Shown here piece after piece: positions 11,884-21,382 of a DNA stretch of 64,000 nucleotides (position 1 is the stretch's first letter; every line of letters starts with the position of its first letter). The stretch is from Calonectria ilicicola (taxonomy: Eukaryota; Ascomycota; Sordariomycetes; Hypocreales; Nectriaceae). Location: positions 3,534,001 through 3,598,000 of the forward strand of contig CP085830.1 of the NCBI GenBank assembly GCA_020809705.1, read 5' to 3'. Below the pieces are notes generated by a model, which saw nothing but the letters and a program-made list of their open reading frames with translations, was not told the DNA's origin and did no database searches. The translations under genes were made by a program, and so were the position numbers.

Positions 11884-12135
11884 ATGGCTGAGCATCCGCA
11901 CGCACCGCGCGACAAGCTCCCGCAGCGTCGTCGTCTCAAACGCAGCCGCAGCCGCTCGCGCTCCCCAGACTCTGTTGAGAGCCAGTCCAAAAAGAGACAG
12001 TGTACCACCAACGCTGACGACGACGACGCTGCTGACAACGATTGTGACAATTGGTCCGTTGCCGCCTCGGTCGGCGATGATCCCAGCTTCATGGACGACC
12101 CCGCCGGCATCGAGGCACAAGCACGTCACACATAG
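11884..12135 (+). CDS. Possible small basic-acidic protein, unrecognised (83 aa)
   Basis: A single-exon frame starting at the first ATG. The N-terminal half is basic with an RS-like tract (RRRLKRSRSRSRSPDS) followed by SKKRQ, which resembles a nuclear localisation signal. The C-terminal half is acidic (DDDDAADNDCDNW) and ends in an Asp/Ala/Gly-rich tail. The switch from basic to acidic, the absence of a signal peptide and the upstream TATA-like box favour a real small nuclear protein, but I recognise no family. The opposite strand also has a 99-codon frame across the same bases, so coding is not certain. It is divergent from rad9 and convergent with the WW-domain gene. Confidence 0.4.
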   Translation: MAEHPHAPRDKLPQRRRLKRSRSRSRSPDSVESQSKKRQCTTNADDDDAADNDCDNWSVAASVGDDPSFMDDPAGIEAQARHT

Positions 12136-12458
12136 CCCAGCAAAGAAAGTCATCGACATTTGTTTGTTTTCATGCGAATTAAACATGCGCACAATCATAG
12201 ATCTCAGAGTCGCTTGAAGACAGCCAGACACACATGGATGAAAGACTACGTCATGCTTGGGATAGCTCGTTTTATTGTATGTAGATATCATTAATCCATC
12301 TGCGGGTCTACCACAAGTCCTATCTATTCACACTTCGCCCGGAATGTAAACAATCTTGGATTAATGTGATGCAAAAAAATGGCTTGCAAACGCTAAATCA
12401 AAGCAAATGGGGGAATTAAATAATCTTTTTTTTCCAAACCAAACCAAACCAAACCATA
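12136..12458. other. Convergent intergenic gap
   Basis: 323 bp between the ends of two converging genes. AT-rich, with T-rich and A-rich runs and repeated AACCAAACC near 12440; presumably both 3' untranslated regions. Nothing further seen. Confidence 0.5.
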
Positions 12459-15400
12459 TTAATAATCCCAATCATCGTCGTCTCCCCAGTCTCCACCTGA
12501 GTAGTCTGCAGCCGCATTCTTTGCCCACTTGTCTTCGACTGGGGGAGCCAGCGGTTTCTGCATTGCGGGCGCTGATTCAAAATGCTTGGTTGGTGGGCTT
12601 TTCATGGGCGGGCTAGGGATGCTGCTCTTGTTGGAACTTGGCGAGTTTGGACCAGAGAAGAGAGGGGCGGGAGTCATGCTACGCTCGTCATCCTCCTGAG
12701 GGGGATCAGGTCGAGCATTTGGACGGTGGGAAGGCAATGAAAAACTAGGTGGCGCCCACTCAGGGGAGGAAGGACGCCCATTTGGAGGGCGTTGAGCATC
12801 TGCAGGGACACCTGACAGCTGGGGTGGAGAGTAGACTGGAGCCTTTGCCGGTGGTGGTGTAGAAGGTGCAGTAGGAGCCTGCATATCAGTCAAAGACTGG
12901 AGATCTGTGGATCGCCTATTAACCTGGATAACCTGGGGACGTAGCACCGGCTGAGGCTGTGCCTCGGAGACCTCAATAGTAGTGGTTATAGAGGCGGTAT
13001 CTGAGAAACTGTCCCTGAGCCCTGGTCCCCTTTGAGATAATGGTGAATGGACCATGTCATGCGGGACTGGACTCCGCTCCGATGGGGGTGGACTGCGAAC
13101 ATTCCCGGAATCTCCAGGGCTTGGTACAAGAGGTGCGACCTGGATAGGTGCTACCGGAGGGGGCTTCACCTGAATGGGCTCAGGTCGAGGGGGTTCCATT
13201 TGAGGGGCCACCATCCCAGAAGGTTCCACCGGAGGAGGTGCTGCTTGAAATTGGACTGGTGATGGGGCCTTGGCCGGCACATGATTGGGCTCCTCAGCCG
13301 GTGGAGGGACATGTGCTGTTTGATCCTGCACCGGAGAAGGAGTCTTTGATACTGGCATTGGCGGTGGAAGTCCATGTGGAGCAGCTTGTTGTGGTGGTGG
13401 AGGCATAGGAACAGCTACGGCTATACCTTGGCAAGGAGGAATAGGATTGGAGTCGATGTTCTGAGGAGTTACACCTTGAGGTAGATTGCCTGATGGCGGA
13501 TATTGGGCTGGGAGCGGCTGCACCTCTGGCACACCGGGTGGCGGTGCTTGAATATTCCATCCCGTAGGCCCAGGACGGTTTGTAGACATGACCGAGAAGG
13601 TTTGAACGTGTGAAGGGCCTTGTGTAGAAGGGCTCTGAGTAGCAGATTTGGAACCTCCCTTGAGCCACTTGAACCACTTCTTTTCCTTGGGAGTCTCGGC
13701 TGTTGATGCTGTTGCTGGTGGCGGTACTGAGCCAGGTCGGGCCACTGGGGACTGCATGTTGTTGGGGTTCCACTGTGGTTGACCTTGAGGGATCTGAACG
13801 GGCGGGTACATCTTCCCATTTGGTGCAGCTCCTTGAGATGGCATTCGCATATGCGGGCGCTGTCCTTGAGGTGGCATTGGTCCACCGGGCATCGGAGGAC
13901 CTTGGGAATGCGTTCGCTGATGCAACGCCTGTCCAGGTTGTGGTTGTCCTTGTACTGGGAATGCCCCATGTGGTGGAAGATGCATCGACAAGGGCCTTTG
14001 ACCCTGTAGGGGTTGGCCTTGGGCTTGAGGTCGGAGTTGGCTCTGCGGTGCCTGGCCTTGCGATGACCTTCTTTGCAATTGAGCTGAGCCGGACGGTGGT
14101 TGGCCCTGTGGAGGCATTTGGCCTTGAGGTGGCATTTGACCCTGGGTCGACATTTGACCCCGGGGCAACATTTGACCCTGGGGCGGCATCTGGCCCTGGG
14201 GCGGCATCTGGCCCTGAGGCCCTGGCCTCAATGATTGAGCTTGACCTTGAGGAGGTACCTGTCCCTTCGCAGGCAACTGCCCTTGAGGCGGTAACTGTCC
14301 TTGAGGCGCCATCTGGCCACGGGGAGGCATCTGGCCTTGAGGAGACATCTGGCCTTGAGGAGGCATTTGACCTTGAGGCGGCATCAATCCAGCCGGAGGC
14401 ATCTGACCACCGGGGACCATTTGACCAGGAGGAGACAATGGTCCCGGAGGCGGGATTTGACCTGGAGGCGCCTGTCCCTTCGAAGGTTTCCTTTGGAGAG
14501 GGGCCAGAGGTTGAATAGGCGGCTGTCCTTGAGCCATCTGTCCATTGGGTGGCATTTGGCCTTGTCCAGGAACCATTTGCTGAGGCGGCAAGCTTCCTTT
14601 ATGCCACCCAGGCCCAACCGGTCCTTGAGGTTGGTTCTCGCCCTGCACCTGCATGTCTGGAGTAGACGCTCCCTGGAGGCTCTGTCGACGGCTGCTCATG
14701 GGTGATGGCTGAGCCGAGTTCAGTGAGCTCCGTCTTGTGTGGGCAGGCGAACGACTCGATGAGCGACTCAATGCAGCCAGATTAGAAACCTCATCACGTT
14801 CTTCAATGCGGCCCAAGCCCTGCGGTCCCATTGGAGGGGATCCGGGGTAGGGAGCAGGCTCTCCAGGTGTCAATTGCTGCGGTACCTGCCGAAGCAGAGA
14901 TTGATTCACCAGGTCGGGATTCATGGTAGGAGGGGCGGCAGAGAGCGGCGACTGGCCAGGAGGCAAAGAATTGCGCTTGAGCGATTCGGCTCTACCGAGG
15001 GACTTCTTGCGCAGCTTGTTCTGTGCCGCCACGACATGACCTTGACCTTCGATATTTTGTACCGGGAAATACGAGCCGGGGTCGTTTTGAGGGAGAGACA
15101 TCCTATTGGACCCTTGGGGAGCATTGGGGGGAGATGGTGACAAGCTAGGTTGGCTCATGACCGCCGAGGTCCTGCGACTTTCCATTGGGGAAGGTGTATG
15201 CATTGAAAAGGCCATGCTCGCACGTCTCGAGTCTGGGGAGACATCACCGCCCATGGCTGAGTGGCGGCGGTTGTGGGGAGGCGTTTGAACCGGATCATCT
15301 GGGTACGGAGCCGTGCTTTGTCGGCGTAGCGGCCGTGGCTCATCATCCGGAGGATATGGAGCAGTATTTTGCCTCACCGGTCGAGGATCATCAGGTGGGT

Positions 15401-17486
15401 ATGGGGCCGTATTCTTGCGAACTGGCTTGGGATCATCTGGAGGATACGGGGTAGTGTGGCGAGCAATATTTTGACCACCGGGAGGCCCCTGACCAGGAGC
15501 ACCAAATGGAGCGGCTTGTGTTGGGGGAGCAGTTGAAGACATTCCCTGGACACGATTCTGGTGAAGGTTCACGGCCTGCTGCTGCTGCATTCCCGGGCCT
15601 TGTTGGCCTTGTTGAGGGTAACCTCCCATCATCATCCCAGGTGCCACACTCATCGGTCTAGAAGGCGGTTGAGCATTTTGTTGCGTGTGTTGGTTTGGCA
15701 GTGACGGCTGTTCCCCGGGCATCATAGAAACAGGCCTCTTTGATTGCCCTCCTTGGCCTTGCTCTGGAAGCGTATTCACTCTTTGTACGCCCTGCTGTGG
15801 CTCAGCATTTGACTGCTGCTGCTGTTGCTGTTGCTTCATTGGCGAGGGTGTCATTGATGCAGGGTGTTGACCGGCCTTGGGAGGCACATAAGCGTGTCCC
15901 GGTTGCTGCCCCTGGTTCAAGTTCGGGTTTAGAGGCTGGAATTGTGGTTGCTGGCCTGGTTGTGACACGGCCCGGCCACGTGCTGGTCGCAGAACCGATG
16001 GATACTTCGTAATATTTGCTTCTGGTGACTGCAAGTTCTGCCCATTCGGACTGGGGTTGGGTCTGCCCGCAACACCACCGGCTGGTGGAGCTGGAGAACT
16101 CGTTCTGGCGGGCTTCAACACGGACGGGACATGCCCCAATCCCTGCGAATATGGGATCTTCGGTGGGACACCCGGAGCCGATCCCGTGGGCCTGGGCTCC
16201 CCGGCGGCGTTCGGTGGAGAAGGCGCCTTGGGCTCAAATGGCCGGTCAATGGGTTGCTTTGGCGGAAGTCTGGGAGCTAGAGCTGCTGGGATTTGCGAAT
16301 GATCAATATTCGAAGGAGGGCTTTTTCGACCGCCCGTCATGTAAGAATGCTCGTTAAACGTAGACATTCGCCTCTCATCCCTGCCTTCTTCGGGCCTCGT
16401 AGATCCAGGCCTTCCCATACCACCACTGGGCGCGCCAGGCTTATAAGCCTGATATCCTCGTCCCTCGTCCTCTTTCAATCGTCGCTGCTCGTCTTCCGAA
16501 GGTGGAGATGTAGCATCTTGTTCCATGGCATCCAGCTGCTTCTGCTTCCGCTTGTGCTCCATCACCTGTTGCTGTCGTAAACGCTGTTGTTGTCGAATAG
16601 CTTCCACGTCCACTCTGGGCTCGTCGGCTCTTGACTTTTGTTCAATGAGAGTTGCTGTGTCTGCCAGCTCAAAGAAACCCTCAGGCACGGCTGTCTCAAT
16701 AGGGGCCATGATATAATTGTCGGCCATCTCAATAGGCTCAGGGTTCGTCTCAGCTTGTGACGGGCTGGTCTCACCGGTTGGCATCTCCGCAACGAATCCC
16801 ACGGGGTCAAACGGCTGTCGCTGGCCAATTTCGCGGCAGTCAATCATGTGGACGGTCGGGTCCGGAGGCGGCGACTGCATCATGGGATTGGGATCCCCCA
16901 TGATAAAATCGCCCATGACAAACCCATTGGCAGGCGGCGCGAGTTGGCCATTCAACCGGCTGACCTCGCTGTTCGCGACCTGCGGCGTAGTTCGCTCGCT
17001 TGCAACGGGACTTACGCCTTTGCTGGGAGAAGGGTCTACGCGTTGTTCAATGCCGCCCGCCACGATCCTCTTGGCAGCTTCCTCCTCCTCCTCGGCGAGG
17101 GGGCTCACATCATTGTAAGTGCCGGGACCGAGAAACATGAAATTTTCCGGCTGAAACACGCCTTCATCGGCACCCTCGTCCTCCCACACAGAGCTCACGG
17201 GGCGGGCCGATGCAGACATGCGACTCTTCCACCCGGCCTCCTTTGCCGGCGCACTGGTCGAGGTTCTCGCGTTGGTGCCTGTGCTAGCATGGCGTTTGAT
17301 CTGCTGCTGCGACTCGAGGCGCTCCTCCGGGGCGAGACTCGGAGCTGGGGTCCCATCATCGACAAAGTCTGGGAACTCGTCGCCTTCGCTGGGGAAATGA
17401 TACTGGATGTGGCCTGTGGGCTTGTACTTGTAAAACCAGCGGGTTCCGTCATAGTCCCATTCCCAGCCCTCGGGAAGGCCAGCCAT
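12459..17486 (-). CDS. Large WW-domain protein with Pro/Gln-rich repeats (1675 aa)
   Basis: A single open frame. The first ATG is at 17486; the open frame extends upstream but contains no ATG. The protein begins with one WW domain (residues about 2-40: LPEGWEWDYDGTRWFYKY, then HIQYHFP), so the second conserved aromatic position is Phe instead of Trp. The rest is predicted disordered: poly-Gln (seven Gln, about 15813-15833), four APYPPDDP-type units, and a long run of MPPQGQ hexapeptides. The C-terminus is acidic and aromatic (GGDWGDDDDWDY). WW domains bind Pro-rich ligands, and the protein itself supplies many Pro motifs, so self-association is possible. Long fungal proteins with one N-terminal WW domain are known but I cannot give a function or symbol. 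No membrane segment or catalytic motif is visible. Confidence 0.8.
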   Translation of the reverse strand: MAGLPEGWEWDYDGTRWFYKYKPTGHIQYHFPSEGDEFPDFVDDGTPAPSLAPEERLESQQQIKRHASTGTNARTSTSAPAKEAGWKSRMSASARPVSSVWEDEGADEGVFQPENFMFLGPGTYNDVSPLAEEEEEAAKRIVAGGIEQRVDPSPSKGVSPVASERTTPQVANSEVSRLNGQLAPPANGFVMGDFIMGDPNPMMQSPPPDPTVHMIDCREIGQRQPFDPVGFVAEMPTGETSPSQAETNPEPIEMADNYIMAPIETAVPEGFFELADTATLIEQKSRADEPRVDVEAIRQQQRLRQQQVMEHKRKQKQLDAMEQDATSPPSEDEQRRLKEDEGRGYQAYKPGAPSGGMGRPGSTRPEEGRDERRMSTFNEHSYMTGGRKSPPSNIDHSQIPAALAPRLPPKQPIDRPFEPKAPSPPNAAGEPRPTGSAPGVPPKIPYSQGLGHVPSVLKPARTSSPAPPAGGVAGRPNPSPNGQNLQSPEANITKYPSVLRPARGRAVSQPGQQPQFQPLNPNLNQGQQPGHAYVPPKAGQHPASMTPSPMKQQQQQQQSNAEPQQGVQRVNTLPEQGQGGQSKRPVSMMPGEQPSLPNQHTQQNAQPPSRPMSVAPGMMMGGYPQQGQQGPGMQQQQAVNLHQNRVQGMSSTAPPTQAAPFGAPGQGPPGGQNIARHTTPYPPDDPKPVRKNTAPYPPDDPRPVRQNTAPYPPDDEPRPLRRQSTAPYPDDPVQTPPHNRRHSAMGGDVSPDSRRASMAFSMHTPSPMESRRTSAVMSQPSLSPSPPNAPQGSNRMSLPQNDPGSYFPVQNIEGQGHVVAAQNKLRKKSLGRAESLKRNSLPPGQSPLSAAPPTMNPDLVNQSLLRQVPQQLTPGEPAPYPGSPPMGPQGLGRIEERDEVSNLAALSRSSSRSPAHTRRSSLNSAQPSPMSSRRQSLQGASTPDMQVQGENQPQGPVGPGWHKGSLPPQQMVPGQGQMPPNGQMAQGQPPIQPLAPLQRKPSKGQAPPGQIPPPGPLSPPGQMVPGGQMPPAGLMPPQGQMPPQGQMSPQGQMPPRGQMAPQGQLPPQGQLPAKGQVPPQGQAQSLRPGPQGQMPPQGQMPPQGQMLPRGQMSTQGQMPPQGQMPPQGQPPSGSAQLQRRSSQGQAPQSQLRPQAQGQPLQGQRPLSMHLPPHGAFPVQGQPQPGQALHQRTHSQGPPMPGGPMPPQGQRPHMRMPSQGAAPNGKMYPPVQIPQGQPQWNPNNMQSPVARPGSVPPPATASTAETPKEKKWFKWLKGGSKSATQSPSTQGPSHVQTFSVMSTNRPGPTGWNIQAPPPGVPEVQPLPAQYPPSGNLPQGVTPQNIDSNPIPPCQGIAVAVPMPPPPQQAAPHGLPPPMPVSKTPSPVQDQTAHVPPPAEEPNHVPAKAPSPVQFQAAPPPVEPSGMVAPQMEPPRPEPIQVKPPPVAPIQVAPLVPSPGDSGNVRSPPPSERSPVPHDMVHSPLSQRGPGLRDSFSDTASITTTIEVSEAQPQPVLRPQVIQVNRRSTDLQSLTDMQAPTAPSTPPPAKAPVYSPPQLSGVPADAQRPPNGRPSSPEWAPPSFSLPSHRPNARPDPPQEDDERSMTPAPLFSGPNSPSSNKSSIPSPPMKSPPTKHFESAPAMQKPLAPPVEDKWAKNAAADYSGGDWGDDDDWDY
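14095..14425 (-). repeat. Coding tandem repeats, MPPQGQ hexapeptides
   Basis: Within the WW-domain gene about fifteen units of 18 bp encode variants of MPPQGQ (MSPQGQ, MPPRGQ, LPPQGQ, MLPRGQ), interrupted once by a different segment (AQSLRPGP). Units keep the frame and differ mostly at single codons. Such arrays change copy number easily between strains. Confidence 0.9.
15291..15456 (-). repeat. Coding tandem repeats, APYPPDDP units
   Basis: Four units in the WW-domain gene, three of about 48-51 bp and the last shorter, encode APYPPDD(E)P followed by a basic (K/R)P(V/L)R tail. Alternating Pro-Tyr-Pro-Pro-Asp-Asp with basic spacers includes PPDD and YPP motifs that could be ligands for aromatic-recognising modules. 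Confidence 0.85.
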
Positions 17487-18820
17487 GGTGTTGGTTCTAC
17501 TCGTCTTGTTCCGGGGGGACGGCGGGGACTCAGTGTCGTATCGCGTAGTTCGGGGATTAACTCTAATGTTATTTTTATGGTCGGGGGGTGATGTTCTATT
17601 GGGCTCGGCGGCTCCGCATCGCTTGGGATCGTCGGGTCGTTTTCGTTGGGTGACGGGAATCACCTCGTTTGAGCGAGCGTCAACGTCGGACAATTATCGT
17701 GTACTGGCCGAGGGGCACCGCAGTGAGCTTCGACTTGTGAGGGAATGGTCGTAGGCAAGCATCCAGACGCCGCAAGCCACCGTCTTTTTCTCTGCTGCGA
17801 AATGTGCCACGTCGTCGAGAGTAGTCACCTGCGGTTGTGCCTGAAACCCGAGGTCGACGATGGATGGACAGGAGTGGCACGAACGACGACAGCACGCCAC
17901 ACAGACGTAGGCGCAGCGCGGCATCGGCAGCATTAATCAACGTCCCCAGGGGTCTACTCGGGTCCAGCCTGAGGGCTGCTGCACTGGGCCGTCCACTAAC
18001 GTCAAGCCATGGCACAGCTGAGCCTTCAGCCGCATCACTATTGGATGTGGAACACACCCAGGCGCCTCCCACGGCGCCTCCTCCAGAGTCTAGACGCCCA
18101 TTTCACATTTCGTGTGCCGTTTAGCGCGCTCTGCATTTACTCAGTCACCTCCTGTGTGTGCGCTGTCATGCCATGGCATCCGGTGCGAGGGCAGCTGGTG
18201 TGAGGGCATCCTGCGCATCCTACACTGCACTGCATGGCCGCATCAACTCCACGGACGCTTTTAGCAACACATCCCCCTCACTTTGCTCTCCGAACCAGAA
18301 TCAACCTTGCAGGGCTGAACAATCGAGGTTGCACTACGCCCCTGATCCCCACCTCTGATCCCTGCTCCAACTCCGTGGCAGATGGCGGTGCTCGGATGCT
18401 TACAAGCGTCAGAACCCAAACCACAGCACTGAAATAAGTAACCATTGCGGCAAAACGTCGTCCCAGAATCCATTGGTTTCAAAACTTCATCACGAAGCAT
18501 TCCCCTTTCATTTTACGCTATAATGAACTACATCTCGCTCTTTGTTTCCGTTTAATCCCCTCTTAGCGCACGCAGCCATGCCTCCCTTCCCCCACTCAAA
18601 TTCCCAATCTTAGTTCAAAGAATTCAATTCAAACAGCACAAAGAAATCGTAAACATGTCTAGGTGGGTCGGTGCCACTCATTAACAGCCACACCTCAATG
18701 CGAGTGGCGCAAAATAAAAAAAGGATCGTAATTACTTGCAAACCAGCAAGGTAATATCTCTATATCGCGCTTTTGGAATCGTCGTGATCTGTCGTTATTT
18801 AGGACAAAAAAATATTATCC
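17487..18820. other. Intergenic region, leader and promoter of the WW-domain gene
   Basis: 1.3 kb between the WW-domain gene start and the end of the MscS channel gene. The part next to 17486 is an open non-ATG extension of the WW frame and probably 5' untranslated. From about 18640 to 18820 the sequence is AT-rich, as expected for the 3' end of the channel gene. No gene is supported. Confidence 0.5.
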
Positions 18821-21382
18821 TCACACAATGTCGGTTGGCTTAGAAACTTTGGATTTGCTGCGCATGCGACCGCCAAAAATGCGAGAGCGGCTTTCCTGGC
18901 CCGAACTCACACGTTCAATACCTGATGAACTTGCTCGGGGTGATGCCTCTCCCTCTGCCTTTGCGGCCTGTTCCTTCTCTCTGATCGAAGCTAGCCGATG
19001 AGCATGATGATGATCCCTTCGGGTTTCAAAGACATCCTGGAAATCGCCGAAGCTGGCATCGATGGAGCCGCGATCTAGTCGTTCCGCGGAGTCCGAATGA
19101 CCCGAGTAGTTGGAGAATTGCCGGGATACCGGGGGCGCCTCGTAGCTTGGATGGCTTGGGTGACTTGGATGGGGTGATTGCTCTTTTCCATAGGCTGGTG
19201 GAGGTTGTGAGCCAGCCCAATACATTGGGTGATCCCGGCTTCCTCCGGGTTCGACTCTGTATGGAGATTGGATGCCCAGATCCACCATTTGTGCCATTAG
19301 CTCGGTACAGAATCTGTTGTGGCGGTTGAGACGCAGCAGCTCATTTTGATAGTTGCTCTTGTGGAAAAAGATAATGTTCATCGTGCAAGCCCGCACCTCA
19401 TCGAGGGTGCTCATTTCGCTAATGACTCGAGGTTGGTAGTCACGCTTGTTAGCCAGGCAGAAGTTGAGCATTCGAGCCTTCAGTTCTTCAATAACATGAC
19501 CAGGTGTTCCGAAGCGCATTTTGAGTTCGATAGGATCAGCAAGGCCATTAGATCGTCGCTGGTTGAGAATGAAGAGAGTGTTGAGCAACGAGTTAGGAGC
19601 CTGCACAATGTGACCCTGCATCTTCTTAAACTCGGTGTAGAGAAGAGAAATCTCAGTCACGTAGTAGTCGTCACCCATTCCAGTGTCACCCGTAGAGCCG
19701 TAAACCGTGATTCGGTCTCCGACGTCAAAGGGATGCTTGATGAAAACAAAGATGATGGACTGAAGGAACTCCTGGGCAGTGGCTTGAAGCAGCCAAGACA
19801 AACCCAAAACCACGGTTCCCGCAGATCCAAGGGCTGATGCAGCCGAACCAGAGATGATGGAAATTAATATGATGATGCAGATGATGAAAATGATGAAGAG
19901 GAAAACTCTGTCCAGCTTGTTGATGACGGAATCGAGATCCTTCAGCGAGGCAGCAATCGCCTTCTTCTCAAGATGAATTTCGTTAGTGATGGCTTCAAAC
20001 TCATCCAACGAAATGTCACCATTCATATCCTTGTCGAACATGGCAAAGGCAACCTCCGCTTCCTCTTCTGTTGCGAATACGGCCTGCAAATCTTCGAGAA
20101 AGACGAGATCACGACCCTCCTTGACAACGCTTCGATATATCAGTCGAGACAAGGTGTGAGCTGACGAGGTATTGCGCAGAAGCTCGGATACAACCTTTCG
20201 GGGATGGTTATTGTTGACTTTGCGACCAATCAAGTCATTTCCCACACGTCCAGCGACATATCCAACCTTGTTCCAAGCCTGTCGCGCATTATCCTGAAGC
20301 GCTCGCATCGGAGTGACAGTGCCACTAACGCTGGCGCTGTTACCCCGCTGCCAGAACTCGTCTGTTTCCTCGTTGCGAGCTTTGGCATACTCAAAAAGTG
20401 CCACGAGTTGCTGAATATCAGTTTTGTTGTTGTCAATACGGGTAGCGTAAGTTCGCTGATGGAAAGAGGTGGCGATCCACTGAATGAGAATCTTCTCGAC
20501 AAAGTTAAGCGCTGACAAAGTAAAGAGAGCGATGATGACCTTGTTTACGTAGCCAATCCATTTTTGTTGGGCATCGTCTTGCTGATCTTTGCTGACAGGA
20601 ACTCGGTGATCATTGATAGTCGGCATAAAGGAGATTAGAACAGCAAGCATCCACAGAAATAGAGCTGTGGGAAGTTCTAGCTGAGAGCCAATGTCTCTCC
20701 ACTTCTTATGAAGGGTCGAACCAAAGAGCTTGGCAGTCGTCTGAAAGGTCCATGGGATCATACTCGTAATCATCTTTGACACCCACAAAGAGGCCCAGAC
20801 AATTTCAAGCCATATGCCAAACCACATGAGATAGACACCACCCAGACCACCTACAGCTCGATTCTTCTCATCGGCCGCGAGGGCACCAAGGAGTACGGGG
20901 ACCAGCAGAACGGCGGCGCCAGGAATGAGGTACACAATGTATCTAACAGAGCGAGGAAATTTTCGAAGAAACACCCAAAGCTTCACCAAGGCAGCATTGT
21001 TGTCCCTCTTCTTTTCGGGATGAAATGAGTCCGAAGGCATAGGCTGGTTGAATGCGTCTTCGGGCTCTATATTGTGAGCTCGCTTTGAGTGACCATCCAT
21101 CTCCTCCTGAGACACAGCTCGCTCGACTCGAAGTAGTTCCAGATCGTCATTGAAACGGGTAGCATTGGCTCGCTTTTCTGATGGAGAGATAGCGCCACCC
21201 GTGTCATGGTTAGCCGTCAGCGAGTTGAAGGTATCAAGAGATGGGGCCGAGTGTTTCTCGTCAAGACGCCGGTCTGATGAACTGTCGGGCTGTTTATCAG
21301 AGCGTGTGATCTCATCCTGAGCCACGGGCGATGATGGTGGTTGTGATGGTGGTGGATGTGGGGGATCTGTTGTTGTCCCCAT
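18821..21382 (-). CDS. Mechanosensitive ion channel, MscS family with EF-hand
   Basis: 853 residues from the first ATG (21382); the upstream open extension has no ATG. The order is: disordered Pro/Ser N-terminus (1-150), several hydrophobic spans (RYIVYLIPGAAVLLVPVLLG, then GVYLMWFGIWLEIVWASLW, ALFLWMLAVLISFMP, VIIALFTLSAL), an EF-hand (about 447-460, FDKDMNGDISLDEFE, with all calcium-ligand positions filled), then the MscS pore and beta domain (FLFIIFIICIIILISI, GSAGTVVLGLSWLLQATAQEF, HPFDVGDRI). The C-terminal tail is Ser/His-rich. This is the architecture of the fission yeast channels Msy1 and Msy2, which sit in the ER and release calcium after hypo-osmotic shock (established). Location in this fungus is inferred. 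No intron is needed. Confidence 0.9.
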   Translation of the reverse strand: MGTTTDPPHPPPSQPPSSPVAQDEITRSDKQPDSSSDRRLDEKHSAPSLDTFNSLTANHDTGGAISPSEKRANATRFNDDLELLRVERAVSQEEMDGHSKRAHNIEPEDAFNQPMPSDSFHPEKKRDNNAALVKLWVFLRKFPRSVRYIVYLIPGAAVLLVPVLLGALAADEKNRAVGGLGGVYLMWFGIWLEIVWASLWVSKMITSMIPWTFQTTAKLFGSTLHKKWRDIGSQLELPTALFLWMLAVLISFMPTINDHRVPVSKDQQDDAQQKWIGYVNKVIIALFTLSALNFVEKILIQWIATSFHQRTYATRIDNNKTDIQQLVALFEYAKARNEETDEFWQRGNSASVSGTVTPMRALQDNARQAWNKVGYVAGRVGNDLIGRKVNNNHPRKVVSELLRNTSSAHTLSRLIYRSVVKEGRDLVFLEDLQAVFATEEEAEVAFAMFDKDMNGDISLDEFEAITNEIHLEKKAIAASLKDLDSVINKLDRVFLFIIFIICIIILISIISGSAASALGSAGTVVLGLSWLLQATAQEFLQSIIFVFIKHPFDVGDRITVYGSTGDTGMGDDYYVTEISLLYTEFKKMQGHIVQAPNSLLNTLFILNQRRSNGLADPIELKMRFGTPGHVIEELKARMLNFCLANKRDYQPRVISEMSTLDEVRACTMNIIFFHKSNYQNELLRLNRHNRFCTELMAQMVDLGIQSPYRVEPGGSRDHPMYWAGSQPPPAYGKEQSPHPSHPSHPSYEAPPVSRQFSNYSGHSDSAERLDRGSIDASFGDFQDVFETRRDHHHAHRLASIREKEQAAKAEGEASPRASSSGIERVSSGQESRSRIFGGRMRSKSKVSKPTDIV

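Noticed and set aside
13703..14518. 271-codon plus-strand frame opposite the WW-domain gene
   Set aside because: It is the reverse reading of the MPPQGQ repeats, which yields a repetitive product with no independent signal.
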